A stretch of 64,000 nt of DNA from Chitinophaga vietnamensis (GTDB lineage Bacteria; Bacteroidota; Bacteroidia; Chitinophagales; Chitinophagaceae), in the NCBI RefSeq assembly GCF_902167635.1, contig NZ_CABHMS010000006.1, positions 434,001 to 498,000 of the forward strand, in the 5' to 3' direction. A program made the translations under genes and the position numbers. Shown here piece by piece: positions 15,960 through 24,613 of the stretch (position 1 is its first letter; each line of letters opens with the position of its first letter). The notes under the pieces were generated by a model. That model was not told the origin of the DNA and did not search any database. It saw only the letters and a program-made list of their open reading frames with translations.

Positions 15960-17423
15960 TAATTCTTTATGGTGTATATCTTTGCTATTGCGAATATCAA
16001 ATGCTTTCACTCCGGGTGCTGTGGCAGCTTTAGTCATAAAGATATCTGCATCTTTTACCTGGTCAATGATAAATGCCGGCCGCTGATCCGCTTGCTGGTA
16101 GTACACTTCCACATCTCTCAGCTTCAGATTATTTACATGACGGATGAAAAATCCGGAAGAAGGCATTACCCCAAAGCGGTAAGGTTCAGGATAGTCTTTT
16201 TCAAATTCAGGTACCTCCCGTTTGGCTTGTTCCGCAGTACCGCCGCCTTTGTAATAAAGTTTGATGTTACTAAGGTGCAGGTCTTCAACATCGTGTCCTG
16301 GAATACCGGAAATGATGGCGCCATTCCTGGGATCGATATTATACGCTACAATATTGCTGATGATGATCCGTCTGCAAGCGCCTACAGGCGTGTCTTCCGG
16401 CCCTCTCATACGGGCGCCCAGGCGCACAAAGATCGGTGCGTTCATGATATCGCGCATCGTGATGTTGGTAATGGTAACATCTTCCAACAGGCCGCCATCA
16501 ACCGTTTCCAGCGCCAATCCGCGGCAATAGTCAAATACACAATTACTGATCGTTACATTCTTAAATCCGCCGTTTGATTCTGTTCCCATCTTGATACGGC
16601 CTGTAGGATTGCCATCGGAATATTTCTTTTCTTCACGCTTGAAAGTGCCATCCAGCAAAGAGCCTTCATCATAGCCGCTTACAAAGCAATTGGTGATCGT
16701 CACATTTTCCGTGGCCCGGGCCTCTCCCAGTCCGTATGAGCTTTTCAGGCAGATGCCATCGTCATATGGCGAGTTAACGGAGCAATTGGATACCCGCACG
16801 TTCTTGCAGCAATCAATATCCATTCCGTCACGATTGGTATCGATCTTCAGGTTGTCTATGATCATATTATCTGCGCCAGTGGCCAGTATGGCGAAGTGGC
16901 CGCCATGCAGGATAGATATATCGCGTAAGGTGATATTGTAACACCGTTTCAGGCTGATCGCTTTGTTGCCGCCGCCAGCAGGCACTTTATTGTTGCGAAC
17001 GAGGCCCTTGCCCCAAATGAGGCCGGTGCCCATGATGGCAATATCATGTACGCCTTCTCCATAAATCAGGCTATTCCGCCAATGGCTGTGCCCGAAGTCC
17101 TGATAAGCGTCGAAGGCGTTAGGTTCCGGCTCGTCGTAACCTTTTTCATTCACTGGTTCTGCCGCCAGGATCACTGCTCCCTGATCAATGAACAGGCAGA
17201 TATTATTTTTCAGGTGAATGGTATAGGTGAGATAATTTCCTGCTGGAAAATACACTGTACCGCCACCCGCGCCGGAAGCCGCACTGATGGCCGATTCAAT
17301 GGCTTTGGTATCCAGCGTCTTTCCATCGCCGGCGGCGCCATAATCTTTTACATTAAAAATAGTTCCTGCATTGGCGTACTGCATACATAGTAGTAACAGG
17401 CAGAAAAGAGATCTCTTTTTCAT
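15957..17423 (-). CDS. glycoside hydrolase family 28 (polygalacturonase-like), secreted
   Basis: I use the ATG at 17423, which gives 488 residues with the signal peptide MKKRSLFCLLLLCMQYANA; the 23 codons upstream do not look like part of it. The body is a right-handed beta-helix that begins FNVKDYGAAGDGKTLDTKAI. The GH28 active-site series is present: NRDGMDIDCC, then DDGICLKSS, and GRIKMGTESNGGF. These supply the catalytic aspartates and substrate contacts of pectin-cleaving polygalacturonases or rhamnogalacturonases. The exact bond cannot be told. It is convergent with the alpha-galactosidase, so both probably serve pectin-type plant material. Confidence 0.92.
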   Translation of the reverse strand: MKKRSLFCLLLLCMQYANAGTIFNVKDYGAAGDGKTLDTKAIESAISAASGAGGGTVYFPAGNYLTYTIHLKNNICLFIDQGAVILAAEPVNEKGYDEPEPNAFDAYQDFGHSHWRNSLIYGEGVHDIAIMGTGLIWGKGLVRNNKVPAGGGNKAISLKRCYNITLRDISILHGGHFAILATGADNMIIDNLKIDTNRDGMDIDCCKNVRVSNCSVNSPYDDGICLKSSYGLGEARATENVTITNCFVSGYDEGSLLDGTFKREEKKYSDGNPTGRIKMGTESNGGFKNVTISNCVFDYCRGLALETVDGGLLEDVTITNITMRDIMNAPIFVRLGARMRGPEDTPVGACRRIIISNIVAYNIDPRNGAIISGIPGHDVEDLHLSNIKLYYKGGGTAEQAKREVPEFEKDYPEPYRFGVMPSSGFFIRHVNNLKLRDVEVYYQQADQRPAFIIDQVKDADIFMTKAATAPGVKAFDIRNSKDIHHKEL

Positions 17424-17569
17424 ACATGAACGTGGTTTTGTAAGAAGATAACGTAATAGGCTATACGAAATATCAGGAAGATATTTTCCCATAACAATTT
17501 ATGCAAACGATTGCATAAATCATAGTTTTTTGAGGGATTTATTATCTTCAGCGGGTAAATGCACAGTTC

Positions 17570-18544
17570 ATGCTCCCTTTTTCAGATATGCCCTATGGAA
17601 ACGCGCCATGGTACTGCTTTCCGTTAACAGAAATCTGTATGTACCTGTTGCTGATTATCTGCGGCTGGCATGCCTTTAAAAAAGGCGTGGGGCATGTATC
17701 CTGGCTGCTTGGCGGCCTCGGGTTCGGCCTGCTGCTGGAATATGTGAACGTAGCTACCAACAGCGGCTATGTATACGGACGGTTTACAGTGATGCTGGGC
17801 CATGCACCACATGATATTCCTTTGTGCATCGGTTGCGGCTGGGCGGTGATCATCTACTCTTCCCGCCTCTTCTCTGATAAATTCGGTTTGCCATTATGGA
17901 GTGCTGCCGCGCTCGACAGCCTCCTGGCCTTGAACATCGATCTCAGCATGGATGTCGTAGCCTATCGGCTGCATATGTGGCATTGGGATTGGGCCAACCG
18001 TGGCTTCCCGGATCAAACCTTGACGGGGCAATGGTTTGGCGTACCCTATGGCAATTTTTATGGATGGCTGTTGGTGGTCTTTTATTATTCCTGGTTCGGT
18101 CGCTTGCTGGAAAAAATTCGTTTCCATAAACTTGCCAGCAGCAATAGCTGGAAAGCCTTGCTGCCATTACTTTCCATCCTGTTATCACAACTTGCTTTAT
18201 GGATATCGCTCTTTCCGCTGGCGCGCCTGCTGCAATCAACTGTGGGCATTACCAGCAAACATAGGCTCATAGCGGTGTTGCTATTGTTTGCGCTGCTGGT
18301 GGCGATCGGCTTCAGAAAAAAACATGCGCCGCTCTCCGGCAGATTCCCGCTGGCAGCCTGGATTGTACCGGCATGGTTCCACATGTATTTTTTCGTGTGG
18401 CTTTTCCTCGGCGGCTTTGCGGCAGAAAATAAATGGATGACTATCTTCGCAGTGATCAATTTCCTGATTGGCATAGTAGTACACGCGCCTGTTTTCGTAA
18501 CAAAGGATAAGCGGACTTTAACCATTTCACACAGCGCGCGTTAA
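17570..18544 (+). CDS. CruF/DUF422-like carotenoid biosynthesis membrane protein
   Basis: The 324-residue protein has about nine hydrophobic segments and almost no soluble part. The pattern follows the carotenoid biosynthesis protein family (DUF422, including the 1',2'-hydratase CruF): GFGLLLEYVNVATNSGYVYG, then APHDIPLCIGCGWAVI, LNIDLSMDVVAYRLHMWHWD, and the sharp WFGVPYGNFYGWL, where the family has GVPxxNFxGW. It lies in the inner membrane. No other carotenoid gene is nearby, and the cls gene follows after only 21 nt, so a different substrate is possible. Confidence 0.65.
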   Translation: MLPFSDMPYGNAPWYCFPLTEICMYLLLIICGWHAFKKGVGHVSWLLGGLGFGLLLEYVNVATNSGYVYGRFTVMLGHAPHDIPLCIGCGWAVIIYSSRLFSDKFGLPLWSAAALDSLLALNIDLSMDVVAYRLHMWHWDWANRGFPDQTLTGQWFGVPYGNFYGWLLVVFYYSWFGRLLEKIRFHKLASSNSWKALLPLLSILLSQLALWISLFPLARLLQSTVGITSKHRLIAVLLLFALLVAIGFRKKHAPLSGRFPLAAWIVPAWFHMYFFVWLFLGGFAAENKWMTIFAVINFLIGIVVHAPVFVTKDKRTLTISHSAR

Positions 18545-18565
18545 TAGATAAAGTAATTTCAGGCA

Positions 18566-20044
18566 GTGCATACATTAATCAGTTATCTCGCCGGCACTAA
18601 CTGGCATATCTACGTCAAGATTGGCAGCACCTTGTTGCTCGTGCTCACTTTCATCGGGGTGGCTGGAACCATCCTGCTCGAAAACCGCAACCCGGTGAAA
18701 GCTATTGCCTATATTTTGCTACTCATATTTCTGCCCGTAGTTGGTTTGATTGTCTACTATTACCTCGGCCGCGATCTGCGGAAAAAGAGGCGCTTTACGC
18801 TCAAAGGAAGCAGGGATGAAGTATTGTTCGCAAAATACTGGCAATCGCAACGAAGGGAAGTAGAAGCCATGCAACTGGAATTACGCCACGAAGCCGGCAA
18901 GAAACAGGAAATATCAGCTATGCTGCTGAATACACGGCAATCAGTATTGAGCCGCAACAACCACGTAAAATTGCTGATCAATGGTGAAGAGAAATTCCCG
19001 GAAGTTTTTGCTGCACTGCGCGCGGCGAAACATCACATCCACATTGAATACTACATTGTTTCCGCCGATGATATCGGCAACGAAATAGTCAATATCCTGA
19101 TCGAAAAGTTGCAACAAGGCGTGCAGGTCCGCTTCCTTTATGATGATATGGGCAGCAATCATATCGGCAAAATATCCCGGCGCCTGAAAGAGCATGGCGC
19201 CAGCGTATACGCCTTCTCTCCTGTACTGGTCGATTTTTATCTCAACGCCAACTATCGCAATCACCGTAAAATTATTGTTGTAGATGGCGCCATCGGTTTT
19301 GTGGGAGGCATCAATCTCGACGACCGCTACATTAACAATGGTAAACATGATCTCTTCTGGCGTGATACCCATCTTAAAATAGAAGGAGATGCTGTAAACC
19401 TGCTACAGCTGCAGTTTCTGATGAGTTACCGTTATTGCAGTAAAGAAGTATTCCCCTTTGAATCTCCCTTCTTCCAACGTTCGGCATTAAGTGGTAATTG
19501 CTTCACGGATATTGTTGCCTGCGGACCAGATTCTGAATGGCCGGTAACGATGAATACGATCATCGCTGCTATTAATGTGGCGCAAAGAAGGGTCAGGATC
19601 ACGAATCCTTATTTTATCCCAACAGAAGAACTGCTGAGCGCTTTGCAGATTGCTGCGCTTTCCGGCAAAGATGTTCAGCTGTTGTTGCCTTATCGCAGTG
19701 ATTCATTTATCGTGCAACACGCTGCCCTCTCCTACCTGAAACCCTTGCTGGCAGCAGGTGTGAAGGTGTTTTTCTATACACGTGGTTTTATTCACGCCAA
19801 AACAATGGTGATAGATGATAACCTCTCCTGGGTAGGTTCTGTGAATTTTGATAACCGCAGTTTTTTTCTGAATTGTGAGATCGCGGCGCTGGTGTATGAT
19901 AAAGAGGTAGCCACTGCGCTCAATCGCGCCTTTGAAGAAGATCTGTTATATTCGGTGCCTGTTGAAGAAACCCGCTGGAACAAGCGTAATGTGTTGAAAC
20001 GCTTTCTGGATGCTGTATGCAGGCTGCTAACGCCATTGCTGTGA
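18566..20044 (+). CDS. cls: cardiolipin synthase (phospholipase D type)
   Basis: The frame opens at a GTG (18566) and encodes 492 residues. Two N-terminal membrane helices (about 12-65) precede two phospholipase D domains. Each has an HKD motif: NYRNHRKIIVVDGAIGFVGG around residue 230 and FIHAKTMVIDDNLSWVGS around 410. The enzyme joins phosphatidylglycerol units into cardiolipin on the inner membrane. It is 21 nt downstream of the CruF-like gene and probably co-transcribed. Its TGA stop abuts the stop of the next, convergent gene exactly (TGATCA). Confidence 0.95.
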   Translation: MHTLISYLAGTNWHIYVKIGSTLLLVLTFIGVAGTILLENRNPVKAIAYILLLIFLPVVGLIVYYYLGRDLRKKRRFTLKGSRDEVLFAKYWQSQRREVEAMQLELRHEAGKKQEISAMLLNTRQSVLSRNNHVKLLINGEEKFPEVFAALRAAKHHIHIEYYIVSADDIGNEIVNILIEKLQQGVQVRFLYDDMGSNHIGKISRRLKEHGASVYAFSPVLVDFYLNANYRNHRKIIVVDGAIGFVGGINLDDRYINNGKHDLFWRDTHLKIEGDAVNLLQLQFLMSYRYCSKEVFPFESPFFQRSALSGNCFTDIVACGPDSEWPVTMNTIIAAINVAQRRVRITNPYFIPTEELLSALQIAALSGKDVQLLLPYRSDSFIVQHAALSYLKPLLAAGVKVFFYTRGFIHAKTMVIDDNLSWVGSVNFDNRSFFLNCEIAALVYDKEVATALNRAFEEDLLYSVPVEETRWNKRNVLKRFLDAVCRLLTPLL

Positions 20045-20431
20045 TCAATATTTGCTGTCCTCATCTTCGTCCAGGAACTCACCGTTATCTTCTTCAAGAT
20101 CACGATGCCTGTCGCCACCCAGACTGTACAGGTTATTCTCTTCATCCTCTTCTCCGATCGCTTCTTCCGCGTCGTCAAGATCAGCGCCTGGTACATCCAG
20201 GTCCTCCCCTGTTTTGTCTTTCTGCCAGGTCTCTTCCTGCTCTTCTTCACCTTTTTTACCGCCTTTGTTTTTGGCCGGCGGCAGTTCACTGTTATGACGG
20301 TATGATCTTGTTACATCATCCATGTTGAGGTCCACTTCATTGGCACGGTTACCGGTGCTCATGATATCTTCATTAGCAGGATATTGCGGATACCCGGGAA
20401 ATTCATCTTCTTTCTTTTTCTTTTTCGCCAT
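20045..20431 (-). CDS. highly acidic, low-complexity protein of unknown function
   Basis: This 128-residue protein has a basic start (MAKKKKKEDEFPGYPQYPA) and then becomes extremely rich in Asp and Glu, with stretches such as DDAEEAIGEEDEENN and EDNGEFLDEDEDSKY. It looks intrinsically disordered. The opening with PGYPQYPANEDIM resembles small conserved proteins I associate with Chitinophagaceae and Sphingobacteria, but no function is known. The stop codon is back-to-back with that of cls. Alternative frames here give less convincing proteins. Confidence 0.7.
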   Translation of the reverse strand: MAKKKKKEDEFPGYPQYPANEDIMSTGNRANEVDLNMDDVTRSYRHNSELPPAKNKGGKKGEEEQEETWQKDKTGEDLDVPGADLDDAEEAIGEEDEENNLYSLGGDRHRDLEEDNGEFLDEDEDSKY

Positions 20432-20523
20432 GGTAAAACTATTTAAAGTGTGGCAATGTTATCAAATATAGTAACAAGCGGGCGAAAAAGATTGTTCTGG
20501 CCGCTATCCAAGCGGCCTCCAGG

Positions 20524-21720
20524 CTATTGCGTATGCCGTTTTCCTGTAAGATTCAGTTGAAAGGAGACACCGGTAGAATACAATTTCACACTTCCTGCCC
20601 CCACACCTTTGAGCGGAATTTTTGCATAGGGCTGAACGCCTAATATCAGGCGTTTACCAACTGGATGTTGATATAATGCGCCTACATTCAACATCGCAAG
20701 ATAGTGTCGGTTTTCATTCTTGAAAACCAGCTCTTTTGTATATCCGCCGGCATAATAATAGTCGTAATTTTCCTTGAGCATAAAGTAGCTGGAAACACCC
20801 GCCAATACACTCACTTTATTATCCTTGTTTTCCCAGAAATTGTAGTTGATGTTAACCGGTACTTCCAACACATCGCAATTGGCATCAACTTTCTGTAGTT
20901 GATAAACCGGGTAATTATAATCTTTGGATGTGGCGCCGTAGATTTTTTTATTATACACCACGCCGGTAGTTACAAACCATTTTGGTTTGAAATAGTAATG
21001 CGCCAATATGCCGGCATTGAACCCGATCTTTCCATATTTGAAAGAAGGTGCGGCGTTAAAATCTGGTCCGAGGCTAAGTCCCACATACAACCGCGGATGT
21101 TTCGGTTTCTTTCTTGGAAAACGTGATGCTGCATCCGCTGAAACAGCAGTATCCACAGGTATTTGAGACGATGATAATAATTTCGTATAATCGTTAACGT
21201 TATACCTGTTTTTTGTATACAATGAAGATATATGCCACGGTGTTGATGGTATCGCTACGTTACTGGTTGATGGAGAAACTGTTTGATCATTGATACCTGT
21301 AACATCTTCACGTTTGATATTTTCTTGGGGAGATGAAGGAATAATTTTTTTGGGAGATGAAGAGCTGTTTCTCTTTTCAGTCGCTGATTTCACCTGCACA
21401 AGTTGTTGTGTTGATGGTGGCACAGACGTTTTTATCGAAGGTGGTGTACTCTTCGGGATCACGCCGGCAATCGTATCTGGTAACTTTTGAGACGTTTTTC
21501 TTTGCAGGTTATTGGTCTGGGAAGTGCCATTATTAAATAGCCACCAGCCACCAAGACCTAACATAACGAGCAATGGCAACAGCCACCACCAGAAGATTCC
21601 CGGTTTGCGGTCATCACTGGTGTCAAGCATTTTTTCCATTTTTCCCCAGGCTTCCTGGTCGAATGGAATATCAGCTTCATTCAGCTTGTTACGAATACTA
21701 TTTTCAAAAAAGTCACTCAT
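20524..21720 (-). CDS. membrane-anchored protein with outer membrane beta-barrel-like C-terminus (sigma partner)
   Basis: I choose the ATG at 21720 (MSDFFENSIRNKLNEADIPF), which overlaps the end of the upstream sigma gene by 8 nt; this gives 398 residues. The first 45 residues are soluble and look like the cytoplasmic part found in Bacteroidota anti-sigma-like proteins. A membrane helix follows (WWWLLPLLVMLGLGGWWLF), then a disordered Ser/Thr/Pro linker, and from about residue 190 alternating beta strands of a porin-like barrel (LYVGLSLGPDF to VSFQLNLTGK). A cytoplasmic anchor and a barrel in one chain cannot both be in usual places unless the C-terminal part is periplasmic beta structure. 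The sigma link suggests signalling. Confidence 0.75.
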   Translation of the reverse strand: MSDFFENSIRNKLNEADIPFDQEAWGKMEKMLDTSDDRKPGIFWWWLLPLLVMLGLGGWWLFNNGTSQTNNLQRKTSQKLPDTIAGVIPKSTPPSIKTSVPPSTQQLVQVKSATEKRNSSSSPKKIIPSSPQENIKREDVTGINDQTVSPSTSNVAIPSTPWHISSLYTKNRYNVNDYTKLLSSSQIPVDTAVSADAASRFPRKKPKHPRLYVGLSLGPDFNAAPSFKYGKIGFNAGILAHYYFKPKWFVTTGVVYNKKIYGATSKDYNYPVYQLQKVDANCDVLEVPVNINYNFWENKDNKVSVLAGVSSYFMLKENYDYYYAGGYTKELVFKNENRHYLAMLNVGALYQHPVGKRLILGVQPYAKIPLKGVGAGSVKLYSTGVSFQLNLTGKRHTQ

Positions 21721-22303
21721 TGTTAAACAACGAAATATTTGCTCCAATACCTCCTTGCGAAGGATTGGCAGCAGCTTTTGTAATTTTCTCTTTCAATATT
21801 TTCTTGGCTTTAAACAAATTCGATTTAGAAGTTCCCTCGGAAATACCCAGTGTCTGGGCAATCTCGTGGTGTTGAAATCCTTCCATGACGTATAGGTTGA
21901 ACACAGTACGGTATGCCGGTGGTAATGTTTGTACCAGCTGCAGCAGTTCATCATAAGACAGTTTCTCCACTATATGTTCGTCTACTGCTATTTCGTGTAC
22001 ATGGTCAATATCATCAGCAAATTGTACTTTCTTCTTACTGCGTAAATAATCGATGGCGGTATTCACCATAATTTTAGCTAACCAACTTTTGAAGGGGCGG
22101 CTTGTATCAAAAGAATGTATGTGTTGAAATATTTTTAGAAATCCATCATTCATAATTTCGACGGCTTCTTCTTTTTGTTGTACATACCGTAAACAAATGC
22201 TCATCGCATAACCGAAAAAAATCCGGTAAAGCGTTTCCTGGCTGCCGCGTTGTTTTTTGCGGCAGCCGGCTATAAGCTGGTTAATATCGTTCAGGTCGTG
22301 CAC
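21713..22303 (-). CDS. ECF-type RNA polymerase sigma factor
   Basis: The 196-residue protein is a typical Bacteroidota ECF sigma factor. Region 2 is at about 25-95 (LYRIFFGYAMSICLRYVQQK, then FKSWLAKIMVNTAIDYLR), and region 4 is at about 125-180 (LPPAYRTVFNLYVMEGFQHH, IAQTLGISEGTSKSNLFKAK). The apparent start is GTG (22303); no ATG lies in frame upstream. The stop overlaps the next gene start (ATGAGTGA), so the partner with an anti-sigma-like N-terminus is translationally coupled. A surface or envelope signal is likely. Confidence 0.93.
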   Translation of the reverse strand: MHDLNDINQLIAGCRKKQRGSQETLYRIFFGYAMSICLRYVQQKEEAVEIMNDGFLKIFQHIHSFDTSRPFKSWLAKIMVNTAIDYLRSKKKVQFADDIDHVHEIAVDEHIVEKLSYDELLQLVQTLPPAYRTVFNLYVMEGFQHHEIAQTLGISEGTSKSNLFKAKKILKEKITKAAANPSQGGIGANISLFNNE

Positions 22304-22534
22304 AAATAGTTTCTTGCCGGACTTCAGGTATATATACGTAAAAGAATACGCATAATGCTAAAAAATGGTTGCCCTCCCTTTAAAAAAATCTTCCATTTAC
22401 AAAAAACGTATTTTTAGCCCCATTTTCAGCCTCACCCTCTTTTTGAATATATGTATTCAACCTCTCAGAGATATTCGAAATTTACCCTACCTCAAAAGGT
22501 CACTTTTTTCCGGTTTTGGACAAAAAAATTCAAT

Positions 22535-22572
22535 AAAAAGGGGCAAATCTGTTCAGACTTGCCCCTTTTTTT
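22535..22572 (-). terminator. terminator of mnmG
   Basis: GGGGCAAATCTG and CAGACTTGCCCC (22540-22565) form a 12-bp stem with one mismatch. T-tracts stand on both sides, so it may act in both directions; on the minus strand it lies 15-20 nt after the mnmG stop. Confidence 0.85.
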
Positions 22573-22587
22573 AAAAGATGATCTTTT

Positions 22588-24456
22588 CTATCGTCCCATG
22601 TACACCATCAAGATTTGTACATCACTTGGATTCACACCGCTGATTCGGCTGGCTTGTCCCAAAGTACGTGGACGGATTTTATTAAATTTCTGTTTGGCTT
22701 CCGCTGAAAGGGAAACCAGTTTGCCATAATCAAATGTATCAGGTATTACCAGGTCTTCGAGTTGACTCATTTTCTGAACGAGTTCATTTTCTTTTTCGAT
22801 GTACACTTCATATTTGATCTGAATTTCTGCCTGTTCCAATGTTTCTCTGCTGAAGCCTTCGAGTGCCTTCGCAATCTTCGGCACTTCATTTCTCATAGAA
22901 AAAATGTCCAGTCCGGGGCGCAATAATATTTGGTGAGCGCGCTGTTTTTGAGTCAGTGGCGCAGAAGATTTAGAGGTAAGCAGAGCACTGATTTCTTCTG
23001 GTTCAATGGATAATTCCTTCAGGATGGCTTTGATTTTCTCTACGCCAGTTGTCTTTTCCTTTACTTTCTGCATTCTTTCTTCAGAGGCGAGGCCCAGTTT
23101 ATAGCTTCTTTCGGTCAGGCGAAGGTCTGCATTATCCTGGCGAAGCAATGTACGGAACTCTGCACGGGAAGTAAACATCCGGTAAGGCTCTTCCGTTCCC
23201 TTGTTAATAAGGTCGTCTATGAGCACGCCGATATAAGCCTCACTTCTTTTCAATACAAAAGGATCTTGCCCTGTGGCCTTGAGGTGGGCATTGATGCCGG
23301 CCATCAAACCCTGGCAAGCGGCTTCTTCGTAGCCGGTGGTACCATTGATCTGTCCGGCAAAGAAGAGATGCTGCACCTGTTTAGTTTCCAAAGAGAATTG
23401 CAATTGGGTAGGTGGAAAGTAGTCGTACTCGATCGCATATCCAGGACGGAACATACGGCAATTTTCAAAGCCAGGCACCATGCGGAGCGCTTTCATTTGT
23501 ACATCTTCGGGCAGGGAGGTCGAAAATCCATTCACATATATCTCCACCGTGTCCCATCCTTCCGGCTCTACGAACAATTGATGACGATCGCGCTCAGCAA
23601 AACGGTTGATTTTATCTTCGATGCTGGGGCAGTAGCGAGGGCCCGTTCCTTGAATACGTCCCTGGAACATGGGTGAGCGGTCAAAACCAGTACGCAACAT
23701 ATCGTGTACTGCTTCACTTGTATACGTGATCCAGCAGCTCCTTTGCTGGGCAGGTTTAATTCTTTCTACATCGAGATAAGAGAAGCCAACGATCTCATCA
23801 TCGCCTTTCTGTTCCTCCATTTTAGAATAGTCGAGGCTGCGGCCATCGATGCGGGGAGGGGTGCCTGTTTTCAAACGATCACTTTCAAAGCCAAGGGATA
23901 CTAACTGTTCGGTAATGCCGGTTGCAGCCTTTTCGGCTACACGCCCGCCGCCAAATTGCTTGTCTCCTATATGAATAACCCCATTGAGGAAGGTGCCGTT
24001 TGTGAGCACTACTGCTTTAGCCTGTATTTCATGCCCCAGGCCAGTGATTACGCCATAGCAGCGACCGTCTTTCACGAGCAGGCCTTTCACCATATCCTGG
24101 TAAAAGTCCACATTAGGCGTTTTTTCCAGTGCCTCTCTCCACTTGGCTGCGAAGAGCATGCGATCATTTTGTGTTCTGGGGCTCCACATGGCAGGTCCTT
24201 TCGAACGGTTCAGCATGCGGAACTGGATCATGGATTGGTCAGTAACAATACCAGAGTAACCACCTAATGCATCAATTTCTCGCACAATTTGTCCTTTGGC
24301 AATGCCTCCCATAGCAGGGTTGCAGCTCATTTGGGCTATCGTCTGCATATTCATGGTGATCAACAAAACTTTTGACCCCATATTGGCGGCGGCAGCGGCG
24401 GCCTCGCACCCTGCATGGCCAGCGCCTACAACAATTATATCGTATGATGGAAACAT
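22588..24456 (-). CDS. mnmG: tRNA uridine-5-carboxymethylaminomethyl(34) synthesis enzyme MnmG (GidA)
   Basis: The 622-residue FAD protein works with MnmE to install the cmnm group on wobble uridine of several tRNAs. The N-terminal dinucleotide-binding fold is VVGAGHAGCEAAAAAANMG. Family markers follow: NPAMGGIAKGQIVREIDALG, GTFLNGVIHIG, RLKTGTPPRIDGRS, GPRYCPSIEDKI, and GQINGTTGYEEAACQGL. Length is normal. It lies downstream of ybeY, separated by 157 nt that hold three parS-like sites and a -7 element. In many bacteria gidA borders the replication origin, which matters for the features at 24.5-28.2 kb. Confidence 0.97.
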   Translation of the reverse strand: MFPSYDIIVVGAGHAGCEAAAAAANMGSKVLLITMNMQTIAQMSCNPAMGGIAKGQIVREIDALGGYSGIVTDQSMIQFRMLNRSKGPAMWSPRTQNDRMLFAAKWREALEKTPNVDFYQDMVKGLLVKDGRCYGVITGLGHEIQAKAVVLTNGTFLNGVIHIGDKQFGGGRVAEKAATGITEQLVSLGFESDRLKTGTPPRIDGRSLDYSKMEEQKGDDEIVGFSYLDVERIKPAQQRSCWITYTSEAVHDMLRTGFDRSPMFQGRIQGTGPRYCPSIEDKINRFAERDRHQLFVEPEGWDTVEIYVNGFSTSLPEDVQMKALRMVPGFENCRMFRPGYAIEYDYFPPTQLQFSLETKQVQHLFFAGQINGTTGYEEAACQGLMAGINAHLKATGQDPFVLKRSEAYIGVLIDDLINKGTEEPYRMFTSRAEFRTLLRQDNADLRLTERSYKLGLASEERMQKVKEKTTGVEKIKAILKELSIEPEEISALLTSKSSAPLTQKQRAHQILLRPGLDIFSMRNEVPKIAKALEGFSRETLEQAEIQIKYEVYIEKENELVQKMSQLEDLVIPDTFDYGKLVSLSAEAKQKFNKIRPRTLGQASRISGVNPSDVQILMVYMGR

Positions 24457-24473
24457 AATAATTTTAGAAAATG

Positions 24474-24481
24474 CAAAATTA
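24474..24481 (-). promoter_or_regulatory. -7 element for mnmG
   Basis: TAATTTTG on the minus strand fits TAnnTTTG, 17 nt before the mnmG ATG. No TTG at the right distance; the first parS-like site starts about 35 nt further upstream. Confidence 0.4.
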
Positions 24482-24515
24482 CGGAGAAGAAGGGAGATTG
24501 TACTGAGAAATTAAA

Positions 24516-24531
24516 TGTTCCACGTGGAACA
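24516..24531. promoter_or_regulatory. parS-like centromere site 1
   Basis: TGTTCCACGTGGAACA, a perfect 16-bp palindrome. It matches the chromosomal parS site bound by ParB (B. subtilis form TGTTTCACGTGAAACA; Pseudomonas sites have GTTCCACGTGGAAC). Confidence 0.75.
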
Positions 24532-24554
24532 CATGAAGTTGGAATGAAAAAGGA

Positions 24555-24570
24555 TGTTCCACGTGGAACA
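24555..24570. promoter_or_regulatory. parS-like centromere site 2
   Basis: Second perfect TGTTCCACGTGGAACA, 39 bp from the first. The palindrome extends three bases further on each side (GGA and TCC), to 22 bp. Confidence 0.75.
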
Positions 24571-24594
24571 TCCTCTTCGAAAAAAAATCTACAA

Positions 24595-24610
24595 TGTTTC
24601 ACGTGGAACA
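24595..24610. promoter_or_regulatory. parS-like centromere site 3
   Basis: TGTTTCACGTGGAACA, one arm as in B. subtilis and the other as in sites 1 and 2. It is 40 bp from site 2 and ends 3 nt from the ybeY stop. Flanking CAA/TTG extends the palindrome. Confidence 0.7.
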
Positions 24611-24613
24611 TTG

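Noticed and set aside
24516-24610. The three palindromes as transcription terminators
   Set aside because: No T-tracts follow them, and three near-identical 16-bp units with even spacing fit parS better. A minor role in termination is not excluded.
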